A stretch of DNA of 52,003 nucleotides from Chloroflexota bacterium (GCA_030058085.1 JASGTU010000055.1:1-52003), one strand, 5' to 3'. Shown: positions 41,808-51,990, counted from the first letter of the stretch. Notes: generated by a model from the sequence alone, not told the origin. Numbers and translations are program-made.

Positions 41808-43970
41808 GTGTCCCCCTCTGCATGCGTATGGCAGCGACTCCAGGCCGAAGTGATCCGCCCCGGGCTGTGCACCCACTGCGGCACATGCGCCGGCCTGTCG
41901 CAGGGCGCGCTCGTCATGCAGCCAACCGAGCGCGGCCCGCTGCCGCATTCCGTGGGGGATGGCCCCGTTCTCCTGCCGGAGTTGGCCTATGCCGCCTGCC
42001 CAGGCAAGGGGCTGGACTACCCCGCGCTCAACCGCAGCGTCTTCGGCAGCGAACCGGACAACTGGCTGATCGGGCACTGGCGTCGCATCGCCATCGGCTA
42101 TGCGACGGATCCGGCCATTCGCCGGGCCGCGGCGTCGGGCGGGGTGATCACGCGCACGCTGCTCTATCTGCTGGAGAGCGGGCGCATCGACGGCGCGGTC
42201 GTGGTGCGCCAGGGCTATCCGCAGCCGTGGCTAGCCGAGCCGCTTATCGCCGCCACCGCCGATGAAATCCGCGCCGCCAGCCAAAGCGTCTACGCGCCCA
42301 TCCCCGTCAACGCCCTACTGGATCGCATGGAGCGCTTCGACGGCGTACTGGCCTATGCCGGCCTGCCCGACCAGGTCGCCGCGCTGCGCACGCTCCAGGC
42401 TGCGCGCCATCCCGCCGCGCGCAAGGTGCGCTACGTGCTGGGCCCCTACACCGGCACGAACATGTACGCCGCCGCCATCGAGAGCTATCTGCGCGCCAAC
42501 GGCGTGCACAGCGCGGAGGAGGTCGTCGAGCTGCGCTACCGTGCGGGCGAATGGCCGGGGCATCTGCTCATCCGCACGCGCGATGGCCGCGAGCTGCGCG
42601 CCGAAAAGTTCTACTACAACTACCTCATCCCCTTCTACATCACGCAGAGTACGCTCTACTCGGTCGATTTCACCAACGAACTGACCGACATATCAGTGGG
42701 CGACGCCTGGCATCCACGCTACGAGGCGCAAGGCGGCGGCTTTTCCGTCGTCGTCGCTCGTTCCGCCGCCGGGCAGGAGCTTCTCGACGAGATGCAGGAA
42801 GCCGGCGCGCTGCACTTGGAAGACGCAGACCTGCCCTCGGCGCTCGCCATGCACGGGCACATGCTCGACTTCAAGAAGCGCGGCTCCTTTATCCGCATAG
42901 CCTGGCGCGCGGCGCGCGGTCTGCCCGTGCCGGACTACGGCTATCGCCCCGCGACCATCCCCCTCTCGCGGCAATTGGTGGAGGTCGTGATCGCTTCGCT
43001 CTTTGCGCTCTGCGGCACGCGGGCGGCGCGACGGCTGGCGGAGTTGATCCCGATCCAGGTGCTCGGCCCGGCCTTCAACACGCTGCGCAAGGCGTGGAAG
43101 GCGCTCTCCAAGCCCGCCAAGCGCAAAGGACTGCTCAACGTGCAGTTCATCACCACCCCCAAAGGCGGCCAACCCATGCCCAACCATCCTAACAAGTCCG
43201 CACTCGACCAGGCGCTAGAACGCACCCGCGCCGAGCTGGCCCATTGGCGTCGCCGCGAGTGGAACTTCGCCGGCGTCGGCGCGCACTGGGACGCCACCGA
43301 GGACTACGACGACATCAACGCCGAGACCTACTCCTACTTCCGCCGCTTTGTGGACGGCCTGCGCCTCAGCAACCTGCCCGACGGCGCGCATGTGCTTGAC
43401 ATCTGCGCCCGCACCGGCAACGGCACGCTCTACTTCCACCAGCACGGCAAGGTCGGCTCTGCGGTCTGCGCCGACGTTTCCGCCAAGATGGGCGACATCT
43501 GCCGGCAGCGGCTGGAAGAAGGCGGCGTAGAGGATTTCGCCTGGCTCCAGGTCTTTGACTATGCCCTGCCGCTGCGCAGCTGCGAGTTCGACGCCGTGCT
43601 CTGCTTCGAGTCGGCGGAGCACTTCCCGCACCCGGAGCGGCTGGTCGCCGAGTTGGGCCGCGTGACCAAGCCGGGGGGCACGCTCATTCTCACCACGCCC
43701 AACGTGCTGTGGGAGCCCGTGCACGCACTGGCGGCCATCACCGGCCTGCACCACTCGGAAGGGCCGCACCGCTTCATCGGCTACCGCCGCCTGTTGCGCA
43801 TGGTGAAAGACGCAGGCTTCGTGATCGAGCAGGCGGAAACGACGGTGCTCGTCCCCGGCGGGCCACAGGCCCTCGTCAAGGCAGGCGAATGGATGGAACA
43901 GCGCACGCGCTCCACCCTGATGCCGCTGCTGGGCTTGCGGCGGGTGCTGGTCTGCCGCAAACGCGGCTAG
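41808..43970 (+). CDS. Fusion of FrhB-like (F420 hydrogenase/dehydrogenase beta-subunit type) Fe-S flavoprotein and SAM methyltransferase
   Basis: 720 residues, GTG start with AAGGAG (41794-41799) and an ideal spacer. N-terminal part: C21-C24-C27 in CTHCGTC and C64 in AACPGKGLDY would bind a [4Fe-4S] cluster. The FrhB signatures ASGGVITRTLLYLLESGRIDGAVV, YAPIPVNALLD, YAGLPDQVAAL and DISVGDAWHP extend to about 385. From about 457 (an internal Met, MPNHPNKSALDQ) a class I methyltransferase follows, with motif I HVLDICARTGNG (about 527), CFESAEHFPHPERLV and KPGGTLILTTPN. The frame is unbroken. FrhB-like proteins occur in polysaccharide clusters, where they may reduce or dehydrogenate sugars. This one probably modifies a glycan in two steps. 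Confidence 0.82.
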   Translation: MSPSACVWQRLQAEVIRPGLCTHCGTCAGLSQGALVMQPTERGPLPHSVGDGPVLLPELAYAACPGKGLDYPALNRSVFGSEPDNWLIGHWRRIAIGYATDPAIRRAAASGGVITRTLLYLLESGRIDGAVVVRQGYPQPWLAEPLIAATADEIRAASQSVYAPIPVNALLDRMERFDGVLAYAGLPDQVAALRTLQAARHPAARKVRYVLGPYTGTNMYAAAIESYLRANGVHSAEEVVELRYRAGEWPGHLLIRTRDGRELRAEKFYYNYLIPFYITQSTLYSVDFTNELTDISVGDAWHPRYEAQGGGFSVVVARSAAGQELLDEMQEAGALHLEDADLPSALAMHGHMLDFKKRGSFIRIAWRAARGLPVPDYGYRPATIPLSRQLVEVVIASLFALCGTRAARRLAELIPIQVLGPAFNTLRKAWKALSKPAKRKGLLNVQFITTPKGGQPMPNHPNKSALDQALERTRAELAHWRRREWNFAGVGAHWDATEDYDDINAETYSYFRRFVDGLRLSNLPDGAHVLDICARTGNGTLYFHQHGKVGSAVCADVSAKMGDICRQRLEEGGVEDFAWLQVFDYALPLRSCEFDAVLCFESAEHFPHPERLVAELGRVTKPGGTLILTTPNVLWEPVHALAAITGLHHSEGPHRFIGYRRLLRMVKDAGFVIEQAETTVLVPGGPQALVKAGEWMEQRTRSTLMPLLGLRRVLVCRKRG

Positions 43971-44003
43971 TAAATTCGACGGAAACAAACAACACGCGCC
44001 CAA

Positions 44004-45053
44004 ATGGGTCACGGAGCGATGCAGTTGCAGAACCGACTGGCCGGCACAGATAGCGCAGTTCCCGTCCAACCCCGCTCGCAGGGCTGGACCTGGGCGATGC
44101 GCCTCTTTGGGCTGGCGCTGCTCGCCTTTCTGCTTCTGCGGCTGGACCTGCATCAGGTCGTCGCTTTGTTGCGCCAGGCCGACCCGCTGCCCGTCCTGCT
44201 GGCGCTCGCCCTGATCGTACCGCTCATCTGGCTCAAGACCGTACGCTGGCAAATCATCCTAGCGGCACAGGGCATTCGCTATGGCGGGCGGCCTGCGCTG
44301 CTCGCCTACTTCGGCAGCCTCTTCGTCGGCTTCCTCACACCGGGGCGGCTGGGCGAGTTCGTCAAAGCCTTTCACGTCCAGCGGGAATGCGGCGTCTCCG
44401 GCGCACTCGCCTTTGCCGGCGTCCTCGCCGACCGTCTGTTCGACCTACTTGCCCTGCTCGTGACGGGCGCGCTGGCGCTGTTAGCCCTGTCATCGCTGGC
44501 TGCGACCGACGCGCTCGGCCTGGCGGCAGCCCTTGTCCTGCTCGTCGTCCCCTTCCTGCTCTTCCTGAACCCCGCGGTCTATGGCTGGGTGCAACGCCGG
44601 GCGCAGCGCTGGAGGCGCTTCGGCGAGCGGCTTTTCGGCGCGCAAGGCTGGCTGACCGAGGTCCGCCACAGCCTGCGCCGCCTCTCGCCGCTTGCGCTGA
44701 CGGCTTCGCTGCTGCTCACGGCGCTGGCCTACGGCGTCTATTACGGCCAGTGCTACCTGCTGGCGCTGGCCTTGGGCCTGCCGGCCAATTTCCTGACCGT
44801 CACCTATGCCGTCGCCCTGGGCAGCCTCATCACGCTGTTGCCCATCTCCATCTCCGGCCTGGGCACGCGTGAGGCCGTCATGATCGCCTATCTGGGCGCG
44901 GCCGGCGTCACCTCCGAAGCGGCGCTGGGCTTCTCGCTGCTGGTCTTCTTCACCTTCTACCTGGGCGGCGGTCTGATCGGCCTGGTCGCCTGGCTGCTTA
45001 AGCCCGCGCCTTGGTCGCAACTGCGCCGCACACAGGCAATGCGTGAACCATGA
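44004..45053 (+). CDS. LPG synthase/flippase-like membrane protein
   Basis: 349 residues (an in-frame ATG at 44019 is an equally possible start; neither has a good ribosome binding site). Eight or so membrane helices. Family landmarks of the LPG_synthase_TM/AglD-type group: LKTVRWQIILAAQGI, SLFVGFLTPGRLGEFVKAF and ITLLPISISGLGTREAVM. Members move or modify lipid-linked substrates (MprF-like, AglD-like). Here it most likely helps flip or use polyprenyl-linked sugars for the neighbouring GT-C enzymes. It overlaps the next gene by ATGA. Confidence 0.88.
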   Translation: MGHGAMQLQNRLAGTDSAVPVQPRSQGWTWAMRLFGLALLAFLLLRLDLHQVVALLRQADPLPVLLALALIVPLIWLKTVRWQIILAAQGIRYGGRPALLAYFGSLFVGFLTPGRLGEFVKAFHVQRECGVSGALAFAGVLADRLFDLLALLVTGALALLALSSLAATDALGLAAALVLLVVPFLLFLNPAVYGWVQRRAQRWRRFGERLFGAQGWLTEVRHSLRRLSPLALTASLLLTALAYGVYYGQCYLLALALGLPANFLTVTYAVALGSLITLLPISISGLGTREAVMIAYLGAAGVTSEAALGFSLLVFFTFYLGGGLIGLVAWLLKPAPWSQLRRTQAMREP

Positions 45054-46603
45054 AACAAATCAACTCCGAACGGCTCGTGACCGCGCTCACCCTGCTGCTG
45101 GCTGCATTTCTCGGCCTCGGCCTCTTCTCGCAGGCGGTGCACAACAACAGCCACAACGAGCAGATGTACGTCACCGCCGGCTATCTGCTGGCGCAGGGAG
45201 AGCGTCTCTACACGGACTTCGCCTTCGTGCAGATGCCCTACTCGCCGCTGATCTACGCTGCGGTCTTCAAGCTCACCGGCGGTTACTATCTCTTCAGCGC
45301 CAAGCTCGTCAACTTCGCCTTCCTTGCCTTTGCCGCGGGGCTGCTCTGGCTTCTTGCCCGCCGCCGCACGCGCGACGACCTCTTCAGCGCCGCGCTGCTG
45401 TCCCTCTTCCTGGCGAACTACTACCTGCTGCGCGCCGCCATCGAGGCGTCCAACTACACCATACCCATCGCCTTCTCCCTGGCGGCCTATGCCCTGTTCC
45501 TGCGCTACATTGACCGGCCGCGTCGTCCGCTCGCCTTCTTCGCCGCCGGCGCGCTGCTGGCCGCGGCCGTCGGGGCCAAGCTCTACTACGCAACCCTGCT
45601 GGCGCCCTTCGCCCTGGCTGCGCTGCTCTATCCCGTCGCGGCAAGCCTGCGCAGCCGCATCATCGGCGGGCTGCTGCCGCTGGCAGGCGGAACCGTTGCC
45701 GGCGCGTTGCCCCTGCTCTACTACGCCGCGCGCGACTGGGAACGCTTCGCCTTCAACAATCTGGGCTACCACCTGCTCAACACGACCTGGCGCGAGCAGA
45801 GCGGTTTCGCCCCCATGACCTGGGGAACCCTGCTGGGTACAGCCCGCGACATCCTCGCCAACCCCAGCTACTTGCTGCCGGTCGTCTGTCTGGCGCTGGC
45901 AGCCGTCACCCTGTGCGCACAGAAAGGCTGCTCCCTGCGTCGCCTGCGCCTGCCCGCGGCGGACATCACCCTCTCGGCGCTGCTGGTTGCGGTCTCCATC
46001 GTGACGGCCTTCACGCCGCAGCCGCTCTTTCCGCAATACTTCGCCATGCCCGCACCTTTCCTGCTCACGCTGCTGCTCGCGCTTCATGCCCACATCGCCC
46101 AGCCGCAGCGGCGGATACTGCAACACTTGACGCTGATCGCTGCCGTACTGCTTACGCTCGTCGTGCTGCCGCGGCATACCGGCTCGCTGCGCGGCGCGCT
46201 CAGCCCGGATGACCGCTGGGCCGGCAGTGAGGCGCGCGACGCAAGCTTCCGTATCCGCGCCCGCATCGCCGAAGGTTCGCACGACCTGGCTACTGCCAAG
46301 CTCGCCACTGTCTCCCCAGTCTATGCCATCGAGTCCGGCCTGGGCATCTATCCCGAACTGTCGACCGGCTCCTTCGTGCTGCGCATCGGCGACCTGCTCA
46401 GCGAGGAGCAACGCGCCCGCTTCCGCGCCACATCGCCCTCCGCCATCGCCGCCCTCTTTGACGCGGACCCGCCCGCCGCCATCCTCATCACGGATGAAGG
46501 CGCTGTCGAACTGCCCTTGCTCGACTATGCCCAAAGTCGCGGCTATGTCGAGGTTGACGCGGAGGGCTTCGGCGGACGGCTCTACATCAAACCCAACCCC
46601 TAG
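45050..46603 (+). CDS. GT-C membrane glycosyltransferase-like protein without C-terminal module
   Basis: 517 residues. Helix 1 (about 8-28) is followed by HNNSHNEQMYVTAGYLLAQGERLYTDFAFVQMPY. The usual first-loop Asp-Glu pair of GT-C enzymes reads Asn36-Glu37 here, so one acidic ligand is missing or shifted. About nine or ten more helices reach residue 375, then a roughly 130-residue exported domain with SPVYAIESGLGIYPELSTG. It lacks the repeated beta-module of its neighbours. It is translationally coupled (ATGA) to the flippase-like gene. The substrate is unknown. Confidence 0.8.
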   Translation: MKQINSERLVTALTLLLAAFLGLGLFSQAVHNNSHNEQMYVTAGYLLAQGERLYTDFAFVQMPYSPLIYAAVFKLTGGYYLFSAKLVNFAFLAFAAGLLWLLARRRTRDDLFSAALLSLFLANYYLLRAAIEASNYTIPIAFSLAAYALFLRYIDRPRRPLAFFAAGALLAAAVGAKLYYATLLAPFALAALLYPVAASLRSRIIGGLLPLAGGTVAGALPLLYYAARDWERFAFNNLGYHLLNTTWREQSGFAPMTWGTLLGTARDILANPSYLLPVVCLALAAVTLCAQKGCSLRRLRLPAADITLSALLVAVSIVTAFTPQPLFPQYFAMPAPFLLTLLLALHAHIAQPQRRILQHLTLIAAVLLTLVVLPRHTGSLRGALSPDDRWAGSEARDASFRIRARIAEGSHDLATAKLATVSPVYAIESGLGIYPELSTGSFVLRIGDLLSEEQRARFRATSPSAIAALFDADPPAAILITDEGAVELPLLDYAQSRGYVEVDAEGFGGRLYIKPNP

Positions 46604-46732
46604 CGCAGCCGCTTCATTTAGCCGCTCGTTAGGGCGGATATCGCCGCGCATGGTATACTCGCGCGTCAGCGCCGCCGCTGCACGGGCGGCCTAGAGCGGG
46701 CTAACTCGCACCCGTTCTCGACTGGATAAACG

Positions 46733-49390
46733 ATGAAGCGTATACAGAACCTCACGATGCCGGCCCTCCCCGCCAAGTTCGCCAACCTATCGCAGCAAAG
46801 CGTCCTGGCGATCCTGGCAGGGCTGGCGCTCGTCGCCAATTTGCTCATCCTGATCGGCCTGCCGCTCATGTGGGAAGCAGCCGTGATCCTGCTGTTGACC
46901 GGCCTGCTGCCCGGCTGGCTCTTCGTCGACTGGCTGCTGGGCGGGCCAGGGCGCGCCTTGCCCGAACTCTGGGAGCGCACGCTCTACGCCGTCGCCGCCG
47001 GCTGCGCCATCATCGTGCTCACGCTGCTCCTTCTCAGCTACATACCCGGCCCCCTCGCCTGGCAGCACGCGCTGCTCGCCTTTGACCTGATCCTGCTGCT
47101 CCTCTTTGGCCTGCTCTGGCGCAGAGGTCGCGCGGCGCCGCCCGCCGAACAGTCTGACCAGACGCAGGCGGATGACGCTTGGCCGGACATTCTAGCCCCC
47201 AGCCGCCCCCAGGCGCGCGGCTGGCTGATCGCCGGCGTAGTTAGCCTAGCGCTGGTCGGCGGCGCGCTGCGCTTCACCGACCTGGCCTACACCGAGTTCC
47301 AGGGAGACGAGGCCCGCGCCGTGTTGCGCGCCGCCGAAACCATACAGGGCTATCACGACGCCCTGCTCAGCCACAAAAAAGGGCCGGTGGAAATCCTCCT
47401 GCCCACAGACATCTATCTCCTGGCAGGCCGGCTCAACGAGGCCGCGGCGCGCCTGCCTTTCGCGCTGATCAACCTGGCCGGCTTGTTTGCCATCTTCCTG
47501 CTCGGCTGGCGGCTCTATCACCCTGTCGCCGGCTGGGCCGCAGCCATGCTCCTGGCGTTGGACGGCTACTTCATCGGCTTTGCGCGCATCGTGCAATACC
47601 AGAGCGTCGTCTTCCTCATGGTCGCGCTGGTCGCGCTCATCCTCTACCGCCTGGTGCGCCGCCCTCAAGACCTCGCCCGCTACCTGACGCTGGCAGCCAT
47701 CTTTCTGGCGACCGGCCTGCTGGCGCACTACGAGGCCGCGCTCGTCGCCCTGCCTGGGGCCTACCTGCTCTACGCGCTGTGGCGACGCCATCCGGCCATC
47801 AGCCTGGTCCGCCTCGGCCGCGCCCTGATCGCGCCCATACTGGCCGGCGGCGCGCTGCTGGCCGTTTTCTACGTGCCGTTCGTGCTCAACCCGAGCTTCC
47901 GCATCACCTACGCCTACATCACGGTCAACCGCATCGGCTCGACCTTCCCCTACAACAACCTGGACGACGTCTTCGAGCGCACCACGCTCTATAGCTCCGT
48001 CTATTACGTCGCCCTGCTGGTGATCTGCGCCGTGCTCTCACTCGCCGCCATCTACCGGCGCAACCTGCCGCGGATATGGGGCTGGGTCGCCGCCGCGCTG
48101 CTGATTGCAGGCGTCCTGATTACCCTGTGGCAGCCGGCCTGGATCGTGATCGGCGGCCACGACCACACCTGGGCCTTCTACGCCGCCGCGCTGGTCATCG
48201 CCTGGTTCCTGCCCGACTTCCCGCTGGAGCAGCGCCTGGCCTGGCTCTGGTTCGGCAGCGGCGCGGTCTTCATGCTCTTCTTCACGCTCACGCCCAACAC
48301 CCACGTCTACGGCTTCTTCATCCCGTGGGCCCTCGTCGCCGGGGAGGCGCTCGGACGCGGCTGGCTGTGGCTGCGCCGGCGGCTAGGCGCTCGTCCCGCG
48401 GCCCGCATCGCCGCGGTCACGGCTGCGCTAGCCGTGCTCGTCTTCGGCAACTACGTCTACTGGTACTTCGCCGCCACGGACCTGGAGGTGCTGCGCACCT
48501 GGCGCGAAAACCGCCTGCGCGGCTACCCCGTCACCTATGACATGCCCACGCGCATGTCCATCTTCGGCTTCCCGCTCAAAAACGGCTGGAAGGCGGTCGG
48601 CGCGCTCTACGCCGACGGCGTGCTCGACGCGCCCTTCGAGGTACATGGCAAGGAACCGGTGGCGGACTGGTACACGCGCGGCGCGGGGTATTGCCCGCGC
48701 GACCACGTCTACTACATCTGGCACGAATCGGTCGAGCCCGCCGACCTCGGCTACAACACCGTGGTGCGTGAGCAAATCGAGGCGGACGGCTACCAGTTGT
48801 TCGGCACGGTCCTCGTCAACGAGCAGCCGCGCCTGCGCATCTACACCAGCGACAGCGCGCCGATCACGCCGCAGACCTACCGCGTCGAGGACTTCGAGCA
48901 GCGCTTCGACCGCGACCTGTCCGGCCCGATCTTCGAGCTGGACGGCCCGTCCGCCGCGATCCATATGCAGCACGAACTGGACCTGCGCCTGGGCGACGGC
49001 ATCCGCCTGCGCGGCTATTCGCTCGACCGCACCGAGGCCAAGCCGGGCGAAGGCGTCCTGCTCACGCTCTACTGGCAGGCCGGCAAGCCGCTGCAGACCG
49101 CCTACAGCGTCTTCACGCAGATCATCGACATGACCGACTACCACAAGGCGGGCCAGCGCGACGGCGAGCCCGTCTGCAACCAACTGCCGAGCGACTTCTG
49201 GCTGCCGGGCGATACCATCGTCGACCGCTACTACATTCCCATCTTTGCCGACGCGCCGCCCGGCGTCTACCGGCTGCTGGTCGGCATGTATGACAGCGAA
49301 ACCGGCGACCGCCTCGACATCTTCGCGCCGGACGGCGCGCACTTGGGCGACGCCTTCGGGCTAGCCGACATCACGGTCACGCCGCCATGA
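46733..49390 (+). CDS. Large GT-C membrane glycosyltransferase-like protein (GT39 type) with exported C-terminal module
   Basis: 885 residues. Three extra N-terminal helices (about 20-125) and a charged cytoplasmic stretch precede the GT-C core, whose donor-site pair is D192-E193 in YTEFQGDEARAV. The following segments HKKGPVEILLPTDIYLLAG and RLPFALINLAGLFAIFLLG are typical of GT39-like proteins. About nine further helices run to residue 580. The exported region ends in one beta-rich module (about 750-885: LYWQAGKPLQTAYSVFTQI, PGDTIVD, APPGVYRLLVGMYD). The next gene starts in its stop codon (ATGA). Confidence 0.85.
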   Translation: MKRIQNLTMPALPAKFANLSQQSVLAILAGLALVANLLILIGLPLMWEAAVILLLTGLLPGWLFVDWLLGGPGRALPELWERTLYAVAAGCAIIVLTLLLLSYIPGPLAWQHALLAFDLILLLLFGLLWRRGRAAPPAEQSDQTQADDAWPDILAPSRPQARGWLIAGVVSLALVGGALRFTDLAYTEFQGDEARAVLRAAETIQGYHDALLSHKKGPVEILLPTDIYLLAGRLNEAAARLPFALINLAGLFAIFLLGWRLYHPVAGWAAAMLLALDGYFIGFARIVQYQSVVFLMVALVALILYRLVRRPQDLARYLTLAAIFLATGLLAHYEAALVALPGAYLLYALWRRHPAISLVRLGRALIAPILAGGALLAVFYVPFVLNPSFRITYAYITVNRIGSTFPYNNLDDVFERTTLYSSVYYVALLVICAVLSLAAIYRRNLPRIWGWVAAALLIAGVLITLWQPAWIVIGGHDHTWAFYAAALVIAWFLPDFPLEQRLAWLWFGSGAVFMLFFTLTPNTHVYGFFIPWALVAGEALGRGWLWLRRRLGARPAARIAAVTAALAVLVFGNYVYWYFAATDLEVLRTWRENRLRGYPVTYDMPTRMSIFGFPLKNGWKAVGALYADGVLDAPFEVHGKEPVADWYTRGAGYCPRDHVYYIWHESVEPADLGYNTVVREQIEADGYQLFGTVLVNEQPRLRIYTSDSAPITPQTYRVEDFEQRFDRDLSGPIFELDGPSAAIHMQHELDLRLGDGIRLRGYSLDRTEAKPGEGVLLTLYWQAGKPLQTAYSVFTQIIDMTDYHKAGQRDGEPVCNQLPSDFWLPGDTIVDRYYIPIFADAPPGVYRLLVGMYDSETGDRLDIFAPDGAHLGDAFGLADITVTPP

Positions 49391-51990
49391 TCGCCGCAGA
49401 GTCCGGGGAAAGCGCAGGGAAGAAGCAAGGGCCGCCGGCTGCGGGCGCACGGCGCACGCTTAGCCCAAAGCTGCGGGCGTTGCTCGCCGCCCTGCTCATG
49501 GCCGCGCTCATCTGGCTGCCGCGCGGCCTGGCCCTCGACCGCTTCGTCACTGCGGACGAACACGCCTGGCTTGCCCGCTCCGGCAACTTCTATCGCGCCC
49601 TCGCACAGGGCGATTTTGCCGCCGCCTTCCAGCGCCACCATCCCGGCGTCACCGTCACCTGGGCGGGGTTAGCCGGCTTCCTCACCGCCTACCCGTCCTA
49701 TGCCCACGACGCGCCCGGCTATTTCGGCTGGCTCACGGAGGAGATAGAGCCGTTCTTGCGCAGCCAGGGCTATGATCCGGTCGAGTTGCTGGCGGCGGGC
49801 CGCGCCTTCGTCGTACTGTCGATTACCATAAGCCTGACGCTTGCGTTCGTGCTGGCTGTGCGCCTGTTCGGCCTCTGGCCCGCGGCCGCGGGCTTTGCCC
49901 TGATCGCGTTCTCCCCCTTCCACCTCGCCCACTCGCGGCTGCTGCACCTCGACGGCATGGTCAGCAGTTTCATGTTCCTGTCGCTAATCGCATTCCTAGC
50001 CTACCTCCAGGAGCGCCGGCTCTATGCACTTATCCTGTCGGCAGCGGCGGCGGGCCTGGCCTGGCTGACGCGCTCGCCGGCCCTCTTCCTGCTGCCCTTC
50101 ATGGCCGCGCTGGCGCTGGGCGCGTGGGCCTTTCCTCTCGGGCACAGCACGGCTGCTTCTCGCAACCGAAGCCGCGGCAGCCTAGGCCGTCTAGCGGGCA
50201 TGACGGCGCTGTGGGCGCTGCTCGCCGTCTTCACGTTCGTGCTGCTCTGGCCCGCCATGTGGGTGGATCCGCTCGGCAGCCTGCGCCAGGTGATCGACGC
50301 CGCAGGCGAATACGCGGTCGAAGGCCACCTCAAGCCCACCTTCTACGCAGGAGAGGTCTACGCTGGCGACCCCGGATTCAGCTTCTACCCCGTCACCTAT
50401 CTGTGGCGCACGACGCCCGTCGTCCTGTTGGGGTTAGCCCTCGCCCTCGTCGCCTACGCCGCGCGCCGCCCCCCGTTCGACCGGCCCGGCCCTCGCTTCG
50501 CCGCCATCGCGCTGGCGCTCTATGCCGTGGGCTTCCTGCTCTTTATGAACCTGGGCGCCAAGAAGTTCGACCGCTATCTGCTGCCTTCCTACCTGCCCCT
50601 CGCCCTCATCGCCGGCGGCGGCATCGTCGCCCTGGGCGCTTGGCTATCCGAAAGGCGACGGGCGACGTTGTTGCGCTGGGCGCAACCCGCCCTATTGGCG
50701 CTGCTTCTCATAGTCCAGGCGGCGCTCGCCCTGACCGCCTTCCCCTACTACCTCGGCTATTACAACCCGCTGATGGGCGGCGCGGCGCGTGCGCCCGATA
50801 CGATGATGATCGGCTGGGGCGAAGGCGCGGACGAGGCGGCGCGCTACCTCAACACGCTGCCGGATGCCGACCGGTTGACCGTCGCTTCCGGTTATACCAA
50901 CGGCCCCTTCTCCTATTTCTTCCGCGGCAAGACCCTGCCCATCACCTTCTGGCACGAGGCGGACTACGCCATCGTCTACGCGCAGGACTGGCAGCGCCAA
51001 CTCCCTTCGCGGCGCGCCGTCGCCCACTTCAGCCGCTACGAACCCGTCCACGTCGTGCAAATCGACGGCCTCGACTACGCGCACATTTACGACCTGCATC
51101 AGATGCCCCTGCCCGACTACGTGACCGACTGGGGCGCGGCCATTCGACTGGTCAGCTACCAACTGCCGGCGGCCTCTATTTCACCGGGCGAATCGTTCCG
51201 TGCTATATTCTACTTCGTGAACCTGGCGCCGATCGACAGCAACCTGAATGTCTTGGTGCGCATTGTCGGGCCGGACGGCCAGGAGTTGTCGCGCAGCGAG
51301 GGCTGGCCCTGGGGCGCAGCCACCAGTTCTTGGCAGCACGGCGTCGTGTGGCCCGACGGTCACGACCTGGCGATCCCGCCCGGCGCGGCCCCAGGCTATT
51401 ATCGCGTCGAAGCGGGCTTTTATGACCCGGCTAGCGGCGAGCTTCTGGACGCGACCAACGCCCTCACGGGGGAACCCGCCGGCGACCTGGTCACGTTGGA
51501 CTATATACGCGTGGGCGATCCGCCCACCCGCCCGGCCCATCCCTTGACGCCGGCCGCGGACCTCGGCGGCCTGGTGCGCTTGACCGGCGCGGATTGGCGC
51601 GCCGAAAGCGGCGCCGGCCTGCGGCCCGATCGCCTGGCGCTGCAAGCGGGAGAAGCGCTGACCGTCACGCTCTTCTGGCAAGCCGTGCAGCCCATTGACG
51701 TCGACTATACGGCCTTCGTCCATGTAGCCGGCCCGGATGGCGCAGTAGCCGCCCAGGACGACGGCCAACCGTTGGACGGCTTCATGCCTGCCAGCGCCTG
51801 GCTGCCCAAGCAAGTCGTGGCGGACGAGCGCAACTTGCGCCTTCCCGTAGACGCGGCGCCGGGCGACTATACGATCTACGCAGGGCTGTATGACCTCGCG
51901 ACCATGCAGCGCCTGCCGGTTACGCGCGACGGCGAGCCGTCCGGCGACGCCATCCCCCTGGCGACAGTAACGGTGCGGCCCGCGCCGTAG
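49387..51990 (+). CDS. GT-C membrane glycosyltransferase-like protein (GT39 type) with two exported C-terminal modules
   Basis: 867 residues. Helix 1 (about 31-48), donor-site pair D57-E58 in RFVTADEHAWL, then FQRHHPGVTVTWAGLAGF. About ten helices run to near residue 450, including KKFDRYLLPSYLPLALIAGGGIVALG, where a KKxDRYxLP motif is common to this family. The exported part carries two copies of the beta-rich module: about 584-718 (PAASISPGESFRAIFYFVNLAPID...) and 722-867 (LFWQAVQPIDVDYTAFVHV, PASAWLPKQ, APGDYTIYAGLYD). It ends 13 bases before the window edge. Confidence 0.87.
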   Translation: MIAAESGESAGKKQGPPAAGARRTLSPKLRALLAALLMAALIWLPRGLALDRFVTADEHAWLARSGNFYRALAQGDFAAAFQRHHPGVTVTWAGLAGFLTAYPSYAHDAPGYFGWLTEEIEPFLRSQGYDPVELLAAGRAFVVLSITISLTLAFVLAVRLFGLWPAAAGFALIAFSPFHLAHSRLLHLDGMVSSFMFLSLIAFLAYLQERRLYALILSAAAAGLAWLTRSPALFLLPFMAALALGAWAFPLGHSTAASRNRSRGSLGRLAGMTALWALLAVFTFVLLWPAMWVDPLGSLRQVIDAAGEYAVEGHLKPTFYAGEVYAGDPGFSFYPVTYLWRTTPVVLLGLALALVAYAARRPPFDRPGPRFAAIALALYAVGFLLFMNLGAKKFDRYLLPSYLPLALIAGGGIVALGAWLSERRRATLLRWAQPALLALLLIVQAALALTAFPYYLGYYNPLMGGAARAPDTMMIGWGEGADEAARYLNTLPDADRLTVASGYTNGPFSYFFRGKTLPITFWHEADYAIVYAQDWQRQLPSRRAVAHFSRYEPVHVVQIDGLDYAHIYDLHQMPLPDYVTDWGAAIRLVSYQLPAASISPGESFRAIFYFVNLAPIDSNLNVLVRIVGPDGQELSRSEGWPWGAATSSWQHGVVWPDGHDLAIPPGAAPGYYRVEAGFYDPASGELLDATNALTGEPAGDLVTLDYIRVGDPPTRPAHPLTPAADLGGLVRLTGADWRAESGAGLRPDRLALQAGEALTVTLFWQAVQPIDVDYTAFVHVAGPDGAVAAQDDGQPLDGFMPASAWLPKQVVADERNLRLPVDAAPGDYTIYAGLYDLATMQRLPVTRDGEPSGDAIPLATVTVRPAP

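Noticed and set aside
44957-46651. 564-residue minus-strand open frame
   Set aside because: Gln/Gly/Arg/Glu-rich antisense of a membrane protein gene; no start signals or domains.
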